Shown: positions 35,738 to 44,695, numbered from the stretch's first letter. The stretch: DNA of 64,000 bases from Mesorhizobium sp. L2C084A000 (GCF_000502875.1 NZ_AYWX01000005.1:186533-250532), one strand, 5' to 3'. Numbers and translations: made by a program. Notes: a model not told the origin generated them from the letters alone.

Positions 35738-36733
35738 TTAGCCTGCATCCGGCTGGCGGACATCGATGTCGCTGAGATAGGCAACGACGGTGACGTGGGA
35801 CGTGGCAGCTGTCAGTCCGCCGATCACCAGCACCATCAACACGACACCGAGATAGCCTGCCGAACCGATGGCGAAATTGCCGAACAGGGCGGTCGCCTGG
35901 TCGGCCTGCGGCGTCGCCATATTGCGCGACGACCACCAGGAAAAGACGATGAACACGAGCACTGCGGCGGCACCGCCAGCCGCTGCTCCCTTCATGCCGG
36001 TGACCAGGAAATGCCGGCGGAATTCGCGCGCGATGAAGCGTGCTTCGGCGCCGACGAAATGCAGCACCTCGATGATGTGACCGTTGCCGGCCATGGCGCC
36101 GCGCGTCGCGAACACCACGGTCAGCACGGTCGCCGACAGCATCAGCGCCAGCACGGCGATGCCGATGGTCACCGTCGTGCGGGCCATGGCTACCAGCCGG
36201 TCGACCCAGGTGCGGTGATCGTCGAGCGATGCGCTCGGCAGTTTCGGCGTGATCGCGGCGCGCATGGCAGCGAAATCGGGCGGGCTGTTCTCGTCGATGG
36301 TGACGATAATCAGGCGCGGCACGGGTAATTCGTCGATGTTGAGCCCCGAGCCCAGCCAGGGCTCAAGGAGCCTCGCGGTCGCCTCGCGGTCGATGATCCG
36401 GGTCGTCTTGACGCCAGGGAATTCACCGGCGATCTGGGAGGCCTGGGTAAGGGCTGCTTCCATGTCGAGCCCGTCGACCGGCTTGATCTGGATGGTCGCC
36501 TCGCGCGAAATCTGGTTCTCCCAGACGGACGCTGTGTCGCGCACCAGCGTCACCGCGCCGAAAGTCAGGCAGGACAGGAAGGTCATGATGGCGATGACCA
36601 GGACCAGTGCCCGGCCAGCGATGTTCTGCGCCGGCACGATCGGCGCCATCCTGCGCTGGGCGCGGGGCTTTGCCTCGGTCGCCTCGGCGTCCTGCTCCCG
36701 TTCCACAAAATGTTCGGCGGACAGTTCAGTCAT
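35738..36733 (-). CDS. ftsX: Cell division protein FtsX
   Basis: A 331-residue ABC-permease-like membrane protein with a cytoplasmic N-terminus, a first helix at about 40-64 (ALVLVIAIMTFLSCLTFGAV), a periplasmic loop, and three C-terminal helices. With FtsE it transmits ATP-driven signals to cell-wall hydrolases at the septum. Its start overlaps the ftsE stop by 8 bases, showing translational coupling. The length and layout are normal for Rhizobiales FtsX. Confidence 0.94.
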   Translation of the reverse strand: MTELSAEHFVEREQDAEATEAKPRAQRRMAPIVPAQNIAGRALVLVIAIMTFLSCLTFGAVTLVRDTASVWENQISREATIQIKPVDGLDMEAALTQASQIAGEFPGVKTTRIIDREATARLLEPWLGSGLNIDELPVPRLIIVTIDENSPPDFAAMRAAITPKLPSASLDDHRTWVDRLVAMARTTVTIGIAVLALMLSATVLTVVFATRGAMAGNGHIIEVLHFVGAEARFIAREFRRHFLVTGMKGAAAGGAAAVLVFIVFSWWSSRNMATPQADQATALFGNFAIGSAGYLGVVLMVLVIGGLTAATSHVTVVAYLSDIDVRQPDAG

Positions 36734-37385
36734 AGATGTCCAGCCTTCCGCCGGCCAGGATCATGCGGCGCGCGTCGACCTGTTCCATCAGGCCAAGGTC
36801 GTGGGTGGCGATCACCACCGCGGTGCCGAGCCGGTTGAGCTCGATGAACAGCCGCAGCAGGCGTCGCGCCAGCGGCGGATCGACATTGCCGGTCGGTTCG
36901 TCGGCGAGCAGGATTTCCGGCTGCTCGATCAGCGCCCGCGCGATCGCCGCGCGCTGCTTCTCGCCGCCGGACAGAACCGGCGGCAGCACGTGCATGCGCT
37001 CGCCCAGCCCGACCCACTTCAACAACTCGGTGACATCGGTGCGGTAGCTCGCCTCCTCGCGCCCGCGCACGCGCAGCGGCAGCGCGACGTTCTCGTAGGT
37101 GGTCATGTGGTCGAGCAGGCGAAAATCCTGGAACACCACGCCGATGCGGCGGCGCAGATGCGGCAATTCGGTGCGCGAGATGCGCGAACGGTCCTTGCCA
37201 AAGATGGTGATCAGCCCGCGCGTCGGCTTCAGCGACATGAACAGCAGGCGCAGCAAGGTCGTCTTGCCGGCGCCCGAAGGCCCGCTCAGGAACTGGAAGG
37301 AGCGCTCCGGGATGTGCAGGGAGATGTCGCGGAGGATTTCCGGACCCATGCCATAGCGGAGGCCGACATTTTCGAAACGAATCAA
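36726..37385 (-). CDS. ftsE: Cell division ATP-binding protein FtsE
   Basis: A 219-residue ABC ATPase with Walker A GPSGAGKTT, signature LSGGEKQR, Walker B ILLADEPT and the H-loop ATHD. It pairs with FtsX. TTG 37385 gives LIRFENVGLRYG..., aligning with the usual family start (M-IRFENV) and length, with AGGTCG at good spacing. GTG 37409 is an alternative adding eight residues. A CtrA-type site lies about 70 bases upstream. Confidence 0.95.
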   Translation of the reverse strand: MIRFENVGLRYGMGPEILRDISLHIPERSFQFLSGPSGAGKTTLLRLLFMSLKPTRGLITIFGKDRSRISRTELPHLRRRIGVVFQDFRLLDHMTTYENVALPLRVRGREEASYRTDVTELLKWVGLGERMHVLPPVLSGGEKQRAAIARALIEQPEILLADEPTGNVDPPLARRLLRLFIELNRLGTAVVIATHDLGLMEQVDARRMILAGGRLDIYD

Positions 37386-37455
37386 TTTCGACGACCTGAA
37401 TTTCGGCACGGCGGCGAGCCGGCCTGTTTTAGATAAAGACCATCGGCCGGCATGG

Positions 37456-37470
37456 TTAACCGGCGGTTAA
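37456..37470. promoter_or_regulatory. Candidate CtrA binding site between ftsE and a divergent membrane protein gene
   Basis: TTAACCGGCGGTTAA is an exact TTAA-N7-TTAA site, the full CtrA box of Alphaproteobacteria, and is also a perfect palindrome. It is placed to act on ftsEX (reverse strand) or on the gene at 37578. CtrA control of division genes is known in the class; the site itself is a pattern match. Confidence 0.5.
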
Positions 37471-37577
37471 TTTCTGGGCTGTTTCGGCTCGTCACGAGGG
37501 CTCCGGTGGGGAAGCGTTAACCATTTGTGTTTACGCAAAAGAAACGAAAAGCGAACACGTGCTGCAATGCTGGGGCC

Positions 37578-38222
37578 ATGATGGCTGACGATCGAACCGC
37601 GCGCCCGGTTTCCGGCGAAATCATGACCGATCCGGCGGCAATCGCCGCAGCGGACCGGTTCATGCGCGGTTCGGCTGCCGACATCGTCGATGCCGACTAC
37701 GTGGTGATGCCGCGCCTTGCGCCTGCCGTGGAAAGCGTTTCGCCGCTGCCGCGCGCGATCGTCACGCCGCCCATCGACGGCATGGACATGTTGCGCAAGC
37801 CCGAGACTCCGGCAGAACGACCGCCAACCTCACGCGGCGGGCCAATCTTCTGGGTCGCCGGCATCGGCGCTGCCTTGGCCGCATTCTGGACCTCCGGCGG
37901 GCATGCGCTGGTGCGCCAGGCGCCGTTCCTGTCCAGCGCGCAGGCGTCGGCGCTCAGCATTTCGGGCGTCACGTCACGCGTCGACGCTACCGGGCCGAAC
38001 GCCGCACTGTTCGTCGATGGCGAGGCCGTCAATGACGGTGCGAAACCGACGCAGTTGCCGCCGCTTGAAATCCGGGTGACTGGCAATGACGGGCAGACCA
38101 CCCGCTATACGTTGGGGACATCCGGCCGCTCGCTGGCCTCTGGCGAAAGATTCGGCTTTGCCAGCCGGCTCGACTTGCCTAGAAACGGTGTGAAGACCGT
38201 GTCGGTCACTTTCGCCGAATAG
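37578..38222 (+). CDS. Hypothetical single-pass membrane protein
   Basis: A 214-residue protein not assigned to a named family with confidence. It has a cytoplasmic, acidic and proline-containing N-terminal half, one transmembrane helix at about 93-112 (IFWVAGIGAALAAFWTSG), and a periplasmic C-terminal domain ending GERFGFASRLDLPRNGVKTVSVTF. That domain resembles the beta domain of rhizobial zinc-ribbon/DUF3426-like proteins coded beside ftsE, but no zinc ribbon is present. The start could be 37578 or 37581. It is divergent from ftsE and shares its CtrA-site region. Confidence 0.7.
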   Translation: MMADDRTARPVSGEIMTDPAAIAAADRFMRGSAADIVDADYVVMPRLAPAVESVSPLPRAIVTPPIDGMDMLRKPETPAERPPTSRGGPIFWVAGIGAALAAFWTSGGHALVRQAPFLSSAQASALSISGVTSRVDATGPNAALFVDGEAVNDGAKPTQLPPLEIRVTGNDGQTTRYTLGTSGRSLASGERFGFASRLDLPRNGVKTVSVTFAE

Positions 38223-38245
38223 GCGATCACCGGGGAAGACCATCA

Positions 38246-38788
38246 ATGCCCATCGTACGCGGCAAGGACATCGAGGTTCTGTTTTCGGCATCGGCGATCG
38301 CGCGGCGCAATCTCGAGCTCGCCAAGGAGATTGCCGGACACGATTATCACGATCTGCTGGTGATCTCGGTGCTGAAGGGCTCGTTCATCTTCGCCGCGGA
38401 TCTCATCCGGGCCATGCACGATGTCGGCCTGTCGCCGGAGGTCGAATTCATCTTCATCTCCAGCTACGGGGCCGGCACCAGCAGCGGCGAGGTGAGGGTG
38501 CTGCGCGACATCGACAATGAGGTCGCCGGCCGCGACGTGCTGCTGATCGACGACATTCTCGAATCGGGGAAGACGCTGAGCTTTACCCGCGAGCTGATGT
38601 TGTCGCGGGGCGCCAAGAGCTGTTCGATCGCCGTGCTGCTCGACAAGCGCATGCGCCGCCAGACCGAGCTCAATGCCGATTATGTCGGCTTCGACTGCCC
38701 CGACTATTTCGTCGTCGGCTACGGCATGGATGTCGCCCATGCTTTTCGCGAATTGCCGTTTGTCGGTGTCGTCAAAGGGGATGTCTGA
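38246..38788 (+). CDS. hpt: Hypoxanthine phosphoribosyltransferase
   Basis: A 180-residue type I phosphoribosyltransferase with the PRPP-binding motif VLLIDDILESGKTL, the early KGSFIFAADLIRAMH segment and the C-terminal VGFDCPDYFVVGYGMD, where purine is recognised. It converts hypoxanthine (and probably guanine) with PRPP to the nucleotide in purine salvage. GGGGAAGACC precedes ATG 38246. It starts 24 bases after the membrane protein gene. Confidence 0.95.
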   Translation: MPIVRGKDIEVLFSASAIARRNLELAKEIAGHDYHDLLVISVLKGSFIFAADLIRAMHDVGLSPEVEFIFISSYGAGTSSGEVRVLRDIDNEVAGRDVLLIDDILESGKTLSFTRELMLSRGAKSCSIAVLLDKRMRRQTELNADYVGFDCPDYFVVGYGMDVAHAFRELPFVGVVKGDV

Positions 38789-38815
38789 GCGGCATCAAAA
38801 AGGTTTGCTGACGCT

Positions 38816-38856
38816 TAGAGCGGGTCGTCGCTTCACGAAAACGCCGAACCGCTCTA
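38816..38856. repeat. Palindromic element with TAGAGCGG/CCGCTCTA arms
   Basis: TAGAGCGG (38816-38823) pairs with CCGCTCTA (38849-38856) around a GC-rich core. It begins 28 bases after the hpt stop and is followed by a T-rich stretch (TTTTTTGTTTTG), so it may also work as the hpt terminator. Confidence 0.65.
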
Positions 38857-38871
38857 GTTTTTTGTTTTGAC

Positions 38872-38938
38872 GCAATTCCCAAGGGAAAGCGCTTTGCACT
38901 TTTCCCGGGAAAACCGTCTCACACTTTTCCTGAATTGC
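38872..38938. repeat. Composite GCAATTC palindromic element
   Basis: Outer arms GCAATTC/GAATTGC enclose two inner hairpins: GGGAAA...TTTTCCC, then GGGAAAA...TTTTCC. The second half resembles the element at 41827. It looks like an element with an internal duplication, placed just upstream of the response regulator gene. Confidence 0.6.
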
Positions 38939-38986
38939 TCTGGGCTTTCAGGAAAAGTCAACTTTTGGCGGCCAAATATGCCGGCC

Positions 38987-39358
38987 ATGGCAAAGCTTCT
39001 GATCGTCGAGGACGATGAGTCCGTCCGCACCCTGGCCGCCCGCGCGCTTGAACGCGCCGGGCACACAATCGATATCGCGGCGGACGGCGCGCAGGGGCTT
39101 TCGCTGATCCAGGCCGCGCGTGGCGGCTATGATCTCGTCGTCTCCGACATCCGCATGCCGGAGATGGACGGCATCGAGATGGCGATCGCGGCTGCGGCAC
39201 TGTTTCCGGCGATCAAGATCGTGCTGATGACCGGCTATGCCGACCAGCGCGAGCGCGCCGAGGAATTGAACGGCATCATCCTCGATGTCGTGCAGAAGCC
39301 CTTCACGCTGGCCGAAATCCGCTCGCGCGTCGAACGGGCGCTGATCTGCTTCGCCTGA
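38987..39358 (+). CDS. Single-domain response regulator (CpdR-like)
   Basis: A 123-residue receiver domain with no output domain. It has the acidic pair EDD (9-10), the phosphoacceptor Asp54 in VVSDIRMPEMDG, the conserved Thr in LMTGYA and Lys in VQKPF. Such stand-alone receivers in Alphaproteobacteria include CpdR (cell-cycle proteolysis) and DivK. The sequence is nearer CpdR-type receivers, but this is not certain. The start MAKLLIVEDD (38987) is chosen over MPAMAK (38978). The upstream frame crosses a repeat. Confidence 0.85.
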   Translation: MAKLLIVEDDESVRTLAARALERAGHTIDIAADGAQGLSLIQAARGGYDLVVSDIRMPEMDGIEMAIAAAALFPAIKIVLMTGYADQRERAEELNGIILDVVQKPFTLAEIRSRVERALICFA

Positions 39359-40312
39359 TCAGGCTGGATCGGCAGTAGCGAGCACGGGGGCTGCGCTCTT
39401 GCGTCGTTCGGTGTTGAGCGCCAACAGGCCGGCGCCGATGATCAAGGCGGCCCCGATGACGGTCGTCGACCGCGGTACTTCGGCGAAGAACAGGAAACCC
39501 CACAGCGGCGACCACAGGATGCCGGTGTATTCGAAGGTGGCAACGCGGTTGGCCTGCGCCATCCGGTAGGCCTGCGACAGCAGGATCATGCCGGCGGAGG
39601 CGACGAAGCCGCAGGCGGCCATCTTGAGAAAATCCGGCAGCGTCGGCCAAAGCCATGGCCTTACCAGGAATTCCAGGCTCGGGTGGACGGCGTGGGTGAT
39701 GCCGGCTAGATGAAACGCCCCGGCAACCACGGCGGCGCCGACCAGATAGGCGCCGTTCTGATAGAAGGCCATGACGGTGGACGATTCAGTATCGCCGATC
39801 TTGCGGGCCATCAGCTGCGAAAAACCATAGAGCGCCGCCGAGCCCAGCGACAGCAGCGCTGCCCAGTCGAACAGTCCTGCGCCGGGACGCAGCATCACGA
39901 GGACGCCGAACAAGCCGATCAGCACGGTTGCCAGTGTCTGCCAGGAGACGCGCTCGCCAAGATACGGCCCGGCCAGCACCATGATGAACAGCGGCGCCAT
40001 GAAATAAAGCGCCACGGCATCGGCAAGCGGCAAGGCAGCGATGGCCAGGTAGTACATCGTATAGGAGGTGAACTGAATGAAGGCGCGCACCGTCAGCATG
40101 CCGAATCGCTTCGACAGGATCGCCCGCAAGCCGACATCGGCATGGACCAGAACGATCAGGATCGGCAGGGCGACGATCGAGCGGATCGCCATCACCTCGG
40201 TCACTGGATAGCCGCTCGACACGGCTTTGACGAGCGGATCCTGCAGCGAAAAGACCAGCACGCCGAGGCACAGGCTCAGGATGCCGCCCACCATCCGATT
40301 CTGCATCTGCAT
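39359..40312 (-). CDS. EamA/DMT family transporter
   Basis: A 317-residue ten-helix membrane protein with two EamA repeats. The first has FIQFTSYTMYYLAIAALPLADAVALYF, the second FEYTGILWSPLWGFLFFAEVP. It is of the RhaT/EamA-like branch that exports metabolites. The start MQMQNRMVGG at 40312 places the first helix normally; the open frame upstream is not homologous. It is divergent from a LysR gene (203 bases between starts), its probable regulator. It abuts the response regulator stop. Confidence 0.9.
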   Translation of the reverse strand: MQMQNRMVGGILSLCLGVLVFSLQDPLVKAVSSGYPVTEVMAIRSIVALPILIVLVHADVGLRAILSKRFGMLTVRAFIQFTSYTMYYLAIAALPLADAVALYFMAPLFIMVLAGPYLGERVSWQTLATVLIGLFGVLVMLRPGAGLFDWAALLSLGSAALYGFSQLMARKIGDTESSTVMAFYQNGAYLVGAAVVAGAFHLAGITHAVHPSLEFLVRPWLWPTLPDFLKMAACGFVASAGMILLSQAYRMAQANRVATFEYTGILWSPLWGFLFFAEVPRSTTVIGAALIIGAGLLALNTERRKSAAPVLATADPA

Positions 40313-40515
40313 CCAGGCTCCTGCGCGTACGATCCGAAGCTGCCGCTTGCGGGTAAAAAGAACCCGCCACCGTTTCGGGCAGCGGGCACGAGTGAGGACT
40401 CTTGATTGGTCCGCGGCTGATTTCGCAGCCGCATATCCAATGGGTGAGGCCACTATCGTCCGCCGTTTGACATGTTGCAAACGAATTGGAATGATGCCAG
40501 CAATCAAATTCTCTT

Positions 40516-41409
40516 ATGGCGGGTTTCATGCGGCCGACCCTCGACAGCGACCTCCTGCGCACCTTCGTGGCGATTGCCGAGACCGGCAATTTCACCAAGG
40601 CGGCGGAGCAGGCCGGCCGCACCCAATCCGCGGTGTCGATGCAGATGAAGAAGCTCGAAGAGCTGATCGGCGCCAGCCTGTTCGAGCGCGGTTCGCGCGG
40701 CGTCGCGTTGACGCGGCGCGGCGGCGAACTCATCGTCAACGCCCGCCGCATTGTCTCGCTGCTCGACGAGACGTCGGCATCGATGGCGGCAGCGCCGCTT
40801 GGCGGTCCGGTTCGCATCGGCATTCCGGAGGAATATGGCCACGCCATCCTGTCGCGCGCTCTCGGCGCTTTTTCGAAGCGTCATACGCAGGTCGAGGTCA
40901 CCGTGCGCTATGCCCATTCCGGGGCGCAGATGGCGGCGCTCGCTGCCGGCGAGCTCGATCTGTGCGTGGTGTTCGAATGGCAGGATCCTGCCGGCGGCGA
41001 AGTGCTTATGCAGGACCCGACCGTGTGGGTGACGTCGACCCTGCACCATATGCATGAGGAACAGCCGGTGCCGATCGCGCTCTACAACCGGGCCGGCTGG
41101 TGCAAGGACTTTGCCATCAAATCACTGGAGCAGCGCGATCTTGCCTATCGTGTCGCCTATACCAGCGACACCACCGGCGGCCTCAAGCTCGCCGTCACCT
41201 CCGGACTGGCGATCGCGCCGATTTCGCGCAGCAACATTCCGGACGGCTGTCGTGAACTGACCACGGCAGACGGATTCGGCGCCATCGATTCCTCGAACGT
41301 GGTGATGCACCGCAACCCGAATGCGTCAGGCGAGGCGATCGACGGCATGCAGGATGCTATCCGCGAAGCCTTCGTCAACAGGCTCAGTCAGCCGGCGGCA
41401 TCCTCGTAG
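40516..41409 (+). CDS. LysR family transcriptional regulator
   Basis: A 297-residue regulator with an N-terminal helix-turn-helix (TFVAIAETGNFTKAAEQAGR then TQSAVSMQMKKLEELIG) and an effector domain beginning PVRIGIPEEYGHAIL. It is divergent from the DMT transporter gene and probably controls it. Its 3' end overlaps the convergent VOC gene by 22 bases. The effector is unknown. Confidence 0.93.
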   Translation: MAGFMRPTLDSDLLRTFVAIAETGNFTKAAEQAGRTQSAVSMQMKKLEELIGASLFERGSRGVALTRRGGELIVNARRIVSLLDETSASMAAAPLGGPVRIGIPEEYGHAILSRALGAFSKRHTQVEVTVRYAHSGAQMAALAAGELDLCVVFEWQDPAGGEVLMQDPTVWVTSTLHHMHEEQPVPIALYNRAGWCKDFAIKSLEQRDLAYRVAYTSDTTGGLKLAVTSGLAIAPISRSNIPDGCRELTTADGFGAIDSSNVVMHRNPNASGEAIDGMQDAIREAFVNRLSQPAASS

Positions 41410-41759
41410 AAATGCAGCCTGTTGCCGAACGGATCGGCGACCGATATCTCGCGGGTCTTCCAAGGCGTCTCTTCCACGCCTGGCCGGGCGAAGCGGTAGT
41501 TTTTGCCGATCAGTTCGCCATGAAGAGCCGTGATGTCCTCGACCTCGATGCGCAGGGCGATGCCGGGTGCACCGTCGCCATGATGTTCGCTGAGATGCAG
41601 AACGCAGCCGTCGCGGCCGACCGCCATGTAAAGCGGCGCGTCGTCCGCGAAGCGATGTTCCCACTGCACCTCGAAGCCGAGGAAGCCGACATAGAATTCA
41701 CGCGCCTTGGCAATGTCGAAGATGCGCAGGATGGGTGTGACGGCGCCAAGTCTGGGCAT
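41388..41759 (-). CDS. VOC superfamily (glyoxalase/bleomycin-resistance-like) protein
   Basis: A 123-residue protein with the paired beta-alpha-beta-beta-beta units of the VOC fold: VTPILRIFDIAKAREFYVGFLGFEVQWEHRF, in which FDIAKAREFYVGFLGF is diagnostic, and VADPFGNRLHFYE at the C-terminus with a candidate metal Glu. The family includes bleomycin-binding proteins and dioxygenases; function unassigned. The gene converges with and overlaps the LysR gene by 22 bases. Confidence 0.87.
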   Translation of the reverse strand: MPRLGAVTPILRIFDIAKAREFYVGFLGFEVQWEHRFADDAPLYMAVGRDGCVLHLSEHHGDGAPGIALRIEVEDITALHGELIGKNYRFARPGVEETPWKTREISVADPFGNRLHFYEDAAG

Positions 41760-41826
41760 GGTGGTGCAACCGTGCGAGAGGATTTTTCAGGTGGGACGGA
41801 CGCGGGCGGCAATCCTATGTTTTTTC

Positions 41827-41870
41827 GCAATTCCGGACGGAAAACCGCTTCACACTTTTCCTGGAATTGC
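41827..41870. repeat. GCAATTCC palindromic element
   Basis: GCAATTCC (41827-41834) pairs with GGAATTGC (41863-41870); the core is GGACGGAAAACCGCTTCACACTTTTCC, with GGAAAA/TTTTCC as inner arms. It ends one base before the stop codon of the TIGR02302 gene. A longer relative is at 38872. Confidence 0.7.
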
Positions 41871-41871
41871 T

Positions 41872-44460
41872 CTATTTCAGCTCGAGCAGCCGTTCCAGAT
41901 AGCTGCGTTCGATATCAGGGCTGAGCGCATTGCCGAGCCGCTTGCGGATCGCTTCCAGTATCTGGCGGGCACGCTGCACGTCGATCTCGTCGGGCACCTT
42001 CACCGAATCGCCGAAGTCGGGACCCGTGCTGGCGCGTGGCCGGCCGAGCGGATCACGATCGGCGTTCTGCTGGCGGCCGCCTTCCTCGCCGCCGCCCTGG
42101 TCGCCTTGCATGGCCTGCATCTGCTTCATCATGTCCTTGGCGCCCTTGCGCAGCGCTTCCAGCGCCCGGCCCTGATGACCGACGGCCGCATCGCCTTCGC
42201 CCTCGCCGAGTGCCTGTTCGGCATTGCCCATGGACTTGCCGGCCTCGCCAAATCCTTCATTGGGCTCCATACCAATGCCTTCGAGGCCCTTCTTCAGCTG
42301 CTCGAGGTCGCTTTGCAACTGGCCCTGGCCCTGCTGCAGCTGTTTCAGCGCATCGGCGAATTCCTGGGGCGTCATCGGCTTTTGCCGGGCGAGCGGATCG
42401 CGGTCTTCGCCGACGCCGGGTCTGTCCTCATCCTGGCCGCCTTCGCCGAGCTGCTCGTCACGGTTCTGCCCGCGCTGGCGCTCGCCGCGCTGCATCTGAT
42501 CCATGCGGAAGGTGTCGTTCATCATCTCCTGCTGACGTCGCAGGATCTCGCCCAGCTTGTCCATCTGTTGGCGCATCTCGCTGTCCTGCTGGCCGCCTTG
42601 CTGCTGACGGCCGGCTTGCAGATTGTTCATCATGTCCTGCAGTTGCGACAGCAGTTGCTGGGCCTTGTCGCGATCACCGGACTTGGCCAGGTTTTCGATC
42701 TGGTCCATCATGCGATCGACGTCGCTCTGGCGCAGTTCCTGGCCGTTCTGCTGCATCTGCGGGGCGTTGGGATTCTGCTTGGCGCGCTCCGCGAATTCCT
42801 GCAGGAACTGGTTCATCGCCTCGCGCAGTTCCTTCATCGCCTTTTCGATTTCAGCGTCGCTTGCGCCATTCTTGATGGCGTCCTGCAGCGCCTGTTGCGC
42901 CTGACGCAGCCGTTTTTCGGCGGCCGAAAGATTGCCTTCCTCGATGCCGAGCGCGATTTCCCAGAGATAGGAGACTTCGCTGCGCAATTGATCGTCGCTC
43001 TCGGCCATCTTCAGCCGGGTGCGGGCGCTCATGATGGCAAGGTAGTGGGACATGTTGTCGAACGTGTCTTCCGGCCGCAGCGTGATGGCGTCCATCAGGT
43101 CGAGCACGCGCGGCTTGGCGTTGGCGTCGAGCGCCAGCAGGCGGCGCTGTTCGATCACGGCGCGTGCCAGCGGATTGGCGAAAGGCCGCTCCGGCATCAG
43201 CAGCGTCTTGGTTTGGCTCGATGCGGTGTGCCCGCCATCGTCGGTGGCGACCAGCGTCAGCTTGATGCTGCTGCCGGCCCAGACATGCTCGGTCAGGTCC
43301 TTGGAGGTCCTGGCGGCGTTCGACTTGCCGCCGCGGCGCGGCAGCGTCAGCGGCATTTCAGGTGCACCGTACAGCGGACGCGCACTCGGCGCCTGCGGAT
43401 CGGCGAGCGCGAACACCGCCCTGGCGGTGGCGGCGCCATAGTCGTCGTCGATCTGGTAGTTTAGCTCGAAGGCGCCGTTGGCGGCGCGCTTGGGCTCGCC
43501 GACGAAGCGGATCTGCGGCGGCTTGTCCGATACGACCGCGAAGGCCCAGCGGCCGAGCTGGTCCTCGCCCGACGTCAGCGTCAGCGTGCCGTCGCCGGTC
43601 AGCTTGCTGGTGAACTGGCGCACCTTGGACGGCGGCGCCGGGCTTGCAGCCGGCTTGGCGGCGGCCTGCGGCGCAGCGGGGTCGATGACGCGGGCGTTGC
43701 CATTCTTGTCGGCATAGCCGAGCGTTTCCTCACCCGAGCCGCCCGTCACGCGCAGCGAAACGTCACTGCCTTCGGGAACCGTAAAGGTCGGGATCGCCTG
43801 GTTTGCATCGGCGGTCAGGAAGATCGGCGGCTTGCCGGTATAGGCCGGTGGCGTCACCCATGCATCGATGCGCGGCGGCACGATATCGCGCGTCCCATGG
43901 GCATTGAAGCCGTCGCTGATCCTGCCGCCCGTCGGTCCGAAGGAGAAGGCGAAGGCGGTAACGAGCAAAAGGGCCGCCACCGCGCGCAGCCCCCAGGGGT
44001 CGCGCTCCGGCACGCGCGTGCGCGGCAGGTCGGCGCCAAGGTTGTCGAGCTTTCCGGCCATGCGCTTCTGGTGTTCACGCCACAACGCCTGCGAGAAGCT
44101 GCTTTCCCTGCCGCTGGGCCGGTCGGTCTGCACCAGCACCGGGCTGTGCAACAATTGATTGGCGGCCTCGATGCGGCGGTCGATTTCGCCGGCGCCCGGC
44201 AGGCGGAAGAAGCGCAGCGGATAGAGCGCGGCCAGTGCCGCTATGGCAAAAGCAGCGACGAGGCCGATGCGCGCCATATCCGGCAGCCGGGAGAACAGCC
44301 CGAGCCAGGAGATGCTGAGGAACAGGCTGGCGACGATGACGAGCGGAAGCAGCAACGGCCAGCCGCGCTCGACCATCATCGAGACCCGCGTCGCCAGCCG
44401 GCTCACGGCCAGCCGCCCGGCGAGGCCGCGATTGCTGCTGAAGGTGGGTCGTTGCGTCAT
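41872..44460 (-). CDS. TIGR02302 family (DUF4175) membrane protein
   Basis: An 862-residue protein. Two N-terminal transmembrane helices (about 35-55 and 62-82) and a third near 150 are followed by a long soluble region. The middle has beta-sandwich-like segments (PPRIDAWVTPPAYTGKPP). The last third is very rich in Gln, Met, Glu and Gly (QQQGGQQD, MQQNGQELRQSDVDRMM), predicted as coiled coil. This architecture is the TIGR02302/DUF4175 family of Alphaproteobacteria, whose function is unknown. The start MTQRPTFSSN at 44460 is preferred over in-frame starts lying within a palindromic repeat. Confidence 0.88.
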   Translation of the reverse strand: MTQRPTFSSNRGLAGRLAVSRLATRVSMMVERGWPLLLPLVIVASLFLSISWLGLFSRLPDMARIGLVAAFAIAALAALYPLRFFRLPGAGEIDRRIEAANQLLHSPVLVQTDRPSGRESSFSQALWREHQKRMAGKLDNLGADLPRTRVPERDPWGLRAVAALLLVTAFAFSFGPTGGRISDGFNAHGTRDIVPPRIDAWVTPPAYTGKPPIFLTADANQAIPTFTVPEGSDVSLRVTGGSGEETLGYADKNGNARVIDPAAPQAAAKPAASPAPPSKVRQFTSKLTGDGTLTLTSGEDQLGRWAFAVVSDKPPQIRFVGEPKRAANGAFELNYQIDDDYGAATARAVFALADPQAPSARPLYGAPEMPLTLPRRGGKSNAARTSKDLTEHVWAGSSIKLTLVATDDGGHTASSQTKTLLMPERPFANPLARAVIEQRRLLALDANAKPRVLDLMDAITLRPEDTFDNMSHYLAIMSARTRLKMAESDDQLRSEVSYLWEIALGIEEGNLSAAEKRLRQAQQALQDAIKNGASDAEIEKAMKELREAMNQFLQEFAERAKQNPNAPQMQQNGQELRQSDVDRMMDQIENLAKSGDRDKAQQLLSQLQDMMNNLQAGRQQQGGQQDSEMRQQMDKLGEILRRQQEMMNDTFRMDQMQRGERQRGQNRDEQLGEGGQDEDRPGVGEDRDPLARQKPMTPQEFADALKQLQQGQGQLQSDLEQLKKGLEGIGMEPNEGFGEAGKSMGNAEQALGEGEGDAAVGHQGRALEALRKGAKDMMKQMQAMQGDQGGGEEGGRQQNADRDPLGRPRASTGPDFGDSVKVPDEIDVQRARQILEAIRKRLGNALSPDIERSYLERLLELK

Positions 44461-44513
44461 CGGCCCTTCCTTGAGCCTATCCCGGAAACCGGGATGCGGC
44501 CCTATCCCTATGA

Positions 44514-44556
44514 GCATGATCTGTTCCGAAAGGGATTTCACTTTTCGGGATCATGC
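44514..44556. repeat. Dispersed palindromic element, copy 4 (GCATGATC arms)
   Basis: GCATGATC...GATCATGC outer arms with CCGAAA/TTTTCGG inner arms, closely like copy 1. It lies 54 bases upstream of the TIGR02302 start, in the gap before the threonine dehydratase gene. A small CCCGGAAACCGGG palindrome (44481-44493) is next to it. Confidence 0.7.
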
Positions 44557-44695
44557 TGTGGAGCGGGCAGGATAGCCCGACGCCTCACGACTCAAAGAAT
44601 ACCAGCAAACACGGCAAAGGCGAGGCAGTTCGGAAAAACGTGAAGTGGCCGTTATCGTTCCATCCTGCATACCCTTCAGAAGTTGGTGGGCCCCT

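Noticed and set aside
38789..38986. Upstream extension of the response regulator (MTQFPRESALHF...)
   Set aside because: The extension is a translation of palindromic repeats, and the receiver domain begins at MAKLLIVEDD.
41707..43464. 585-codon forward frame rich in Leu, Ala and His
   Set aside because: It is the complement of the Gln-rich part of the TIGR02302 gene and has no family features.
44461..44695. Small gene in the gap before the threonine dehydratase 3' end
   Set aside because: Short frames here overlap a palindromic element and lack a ribosome site or any recognisable feature.
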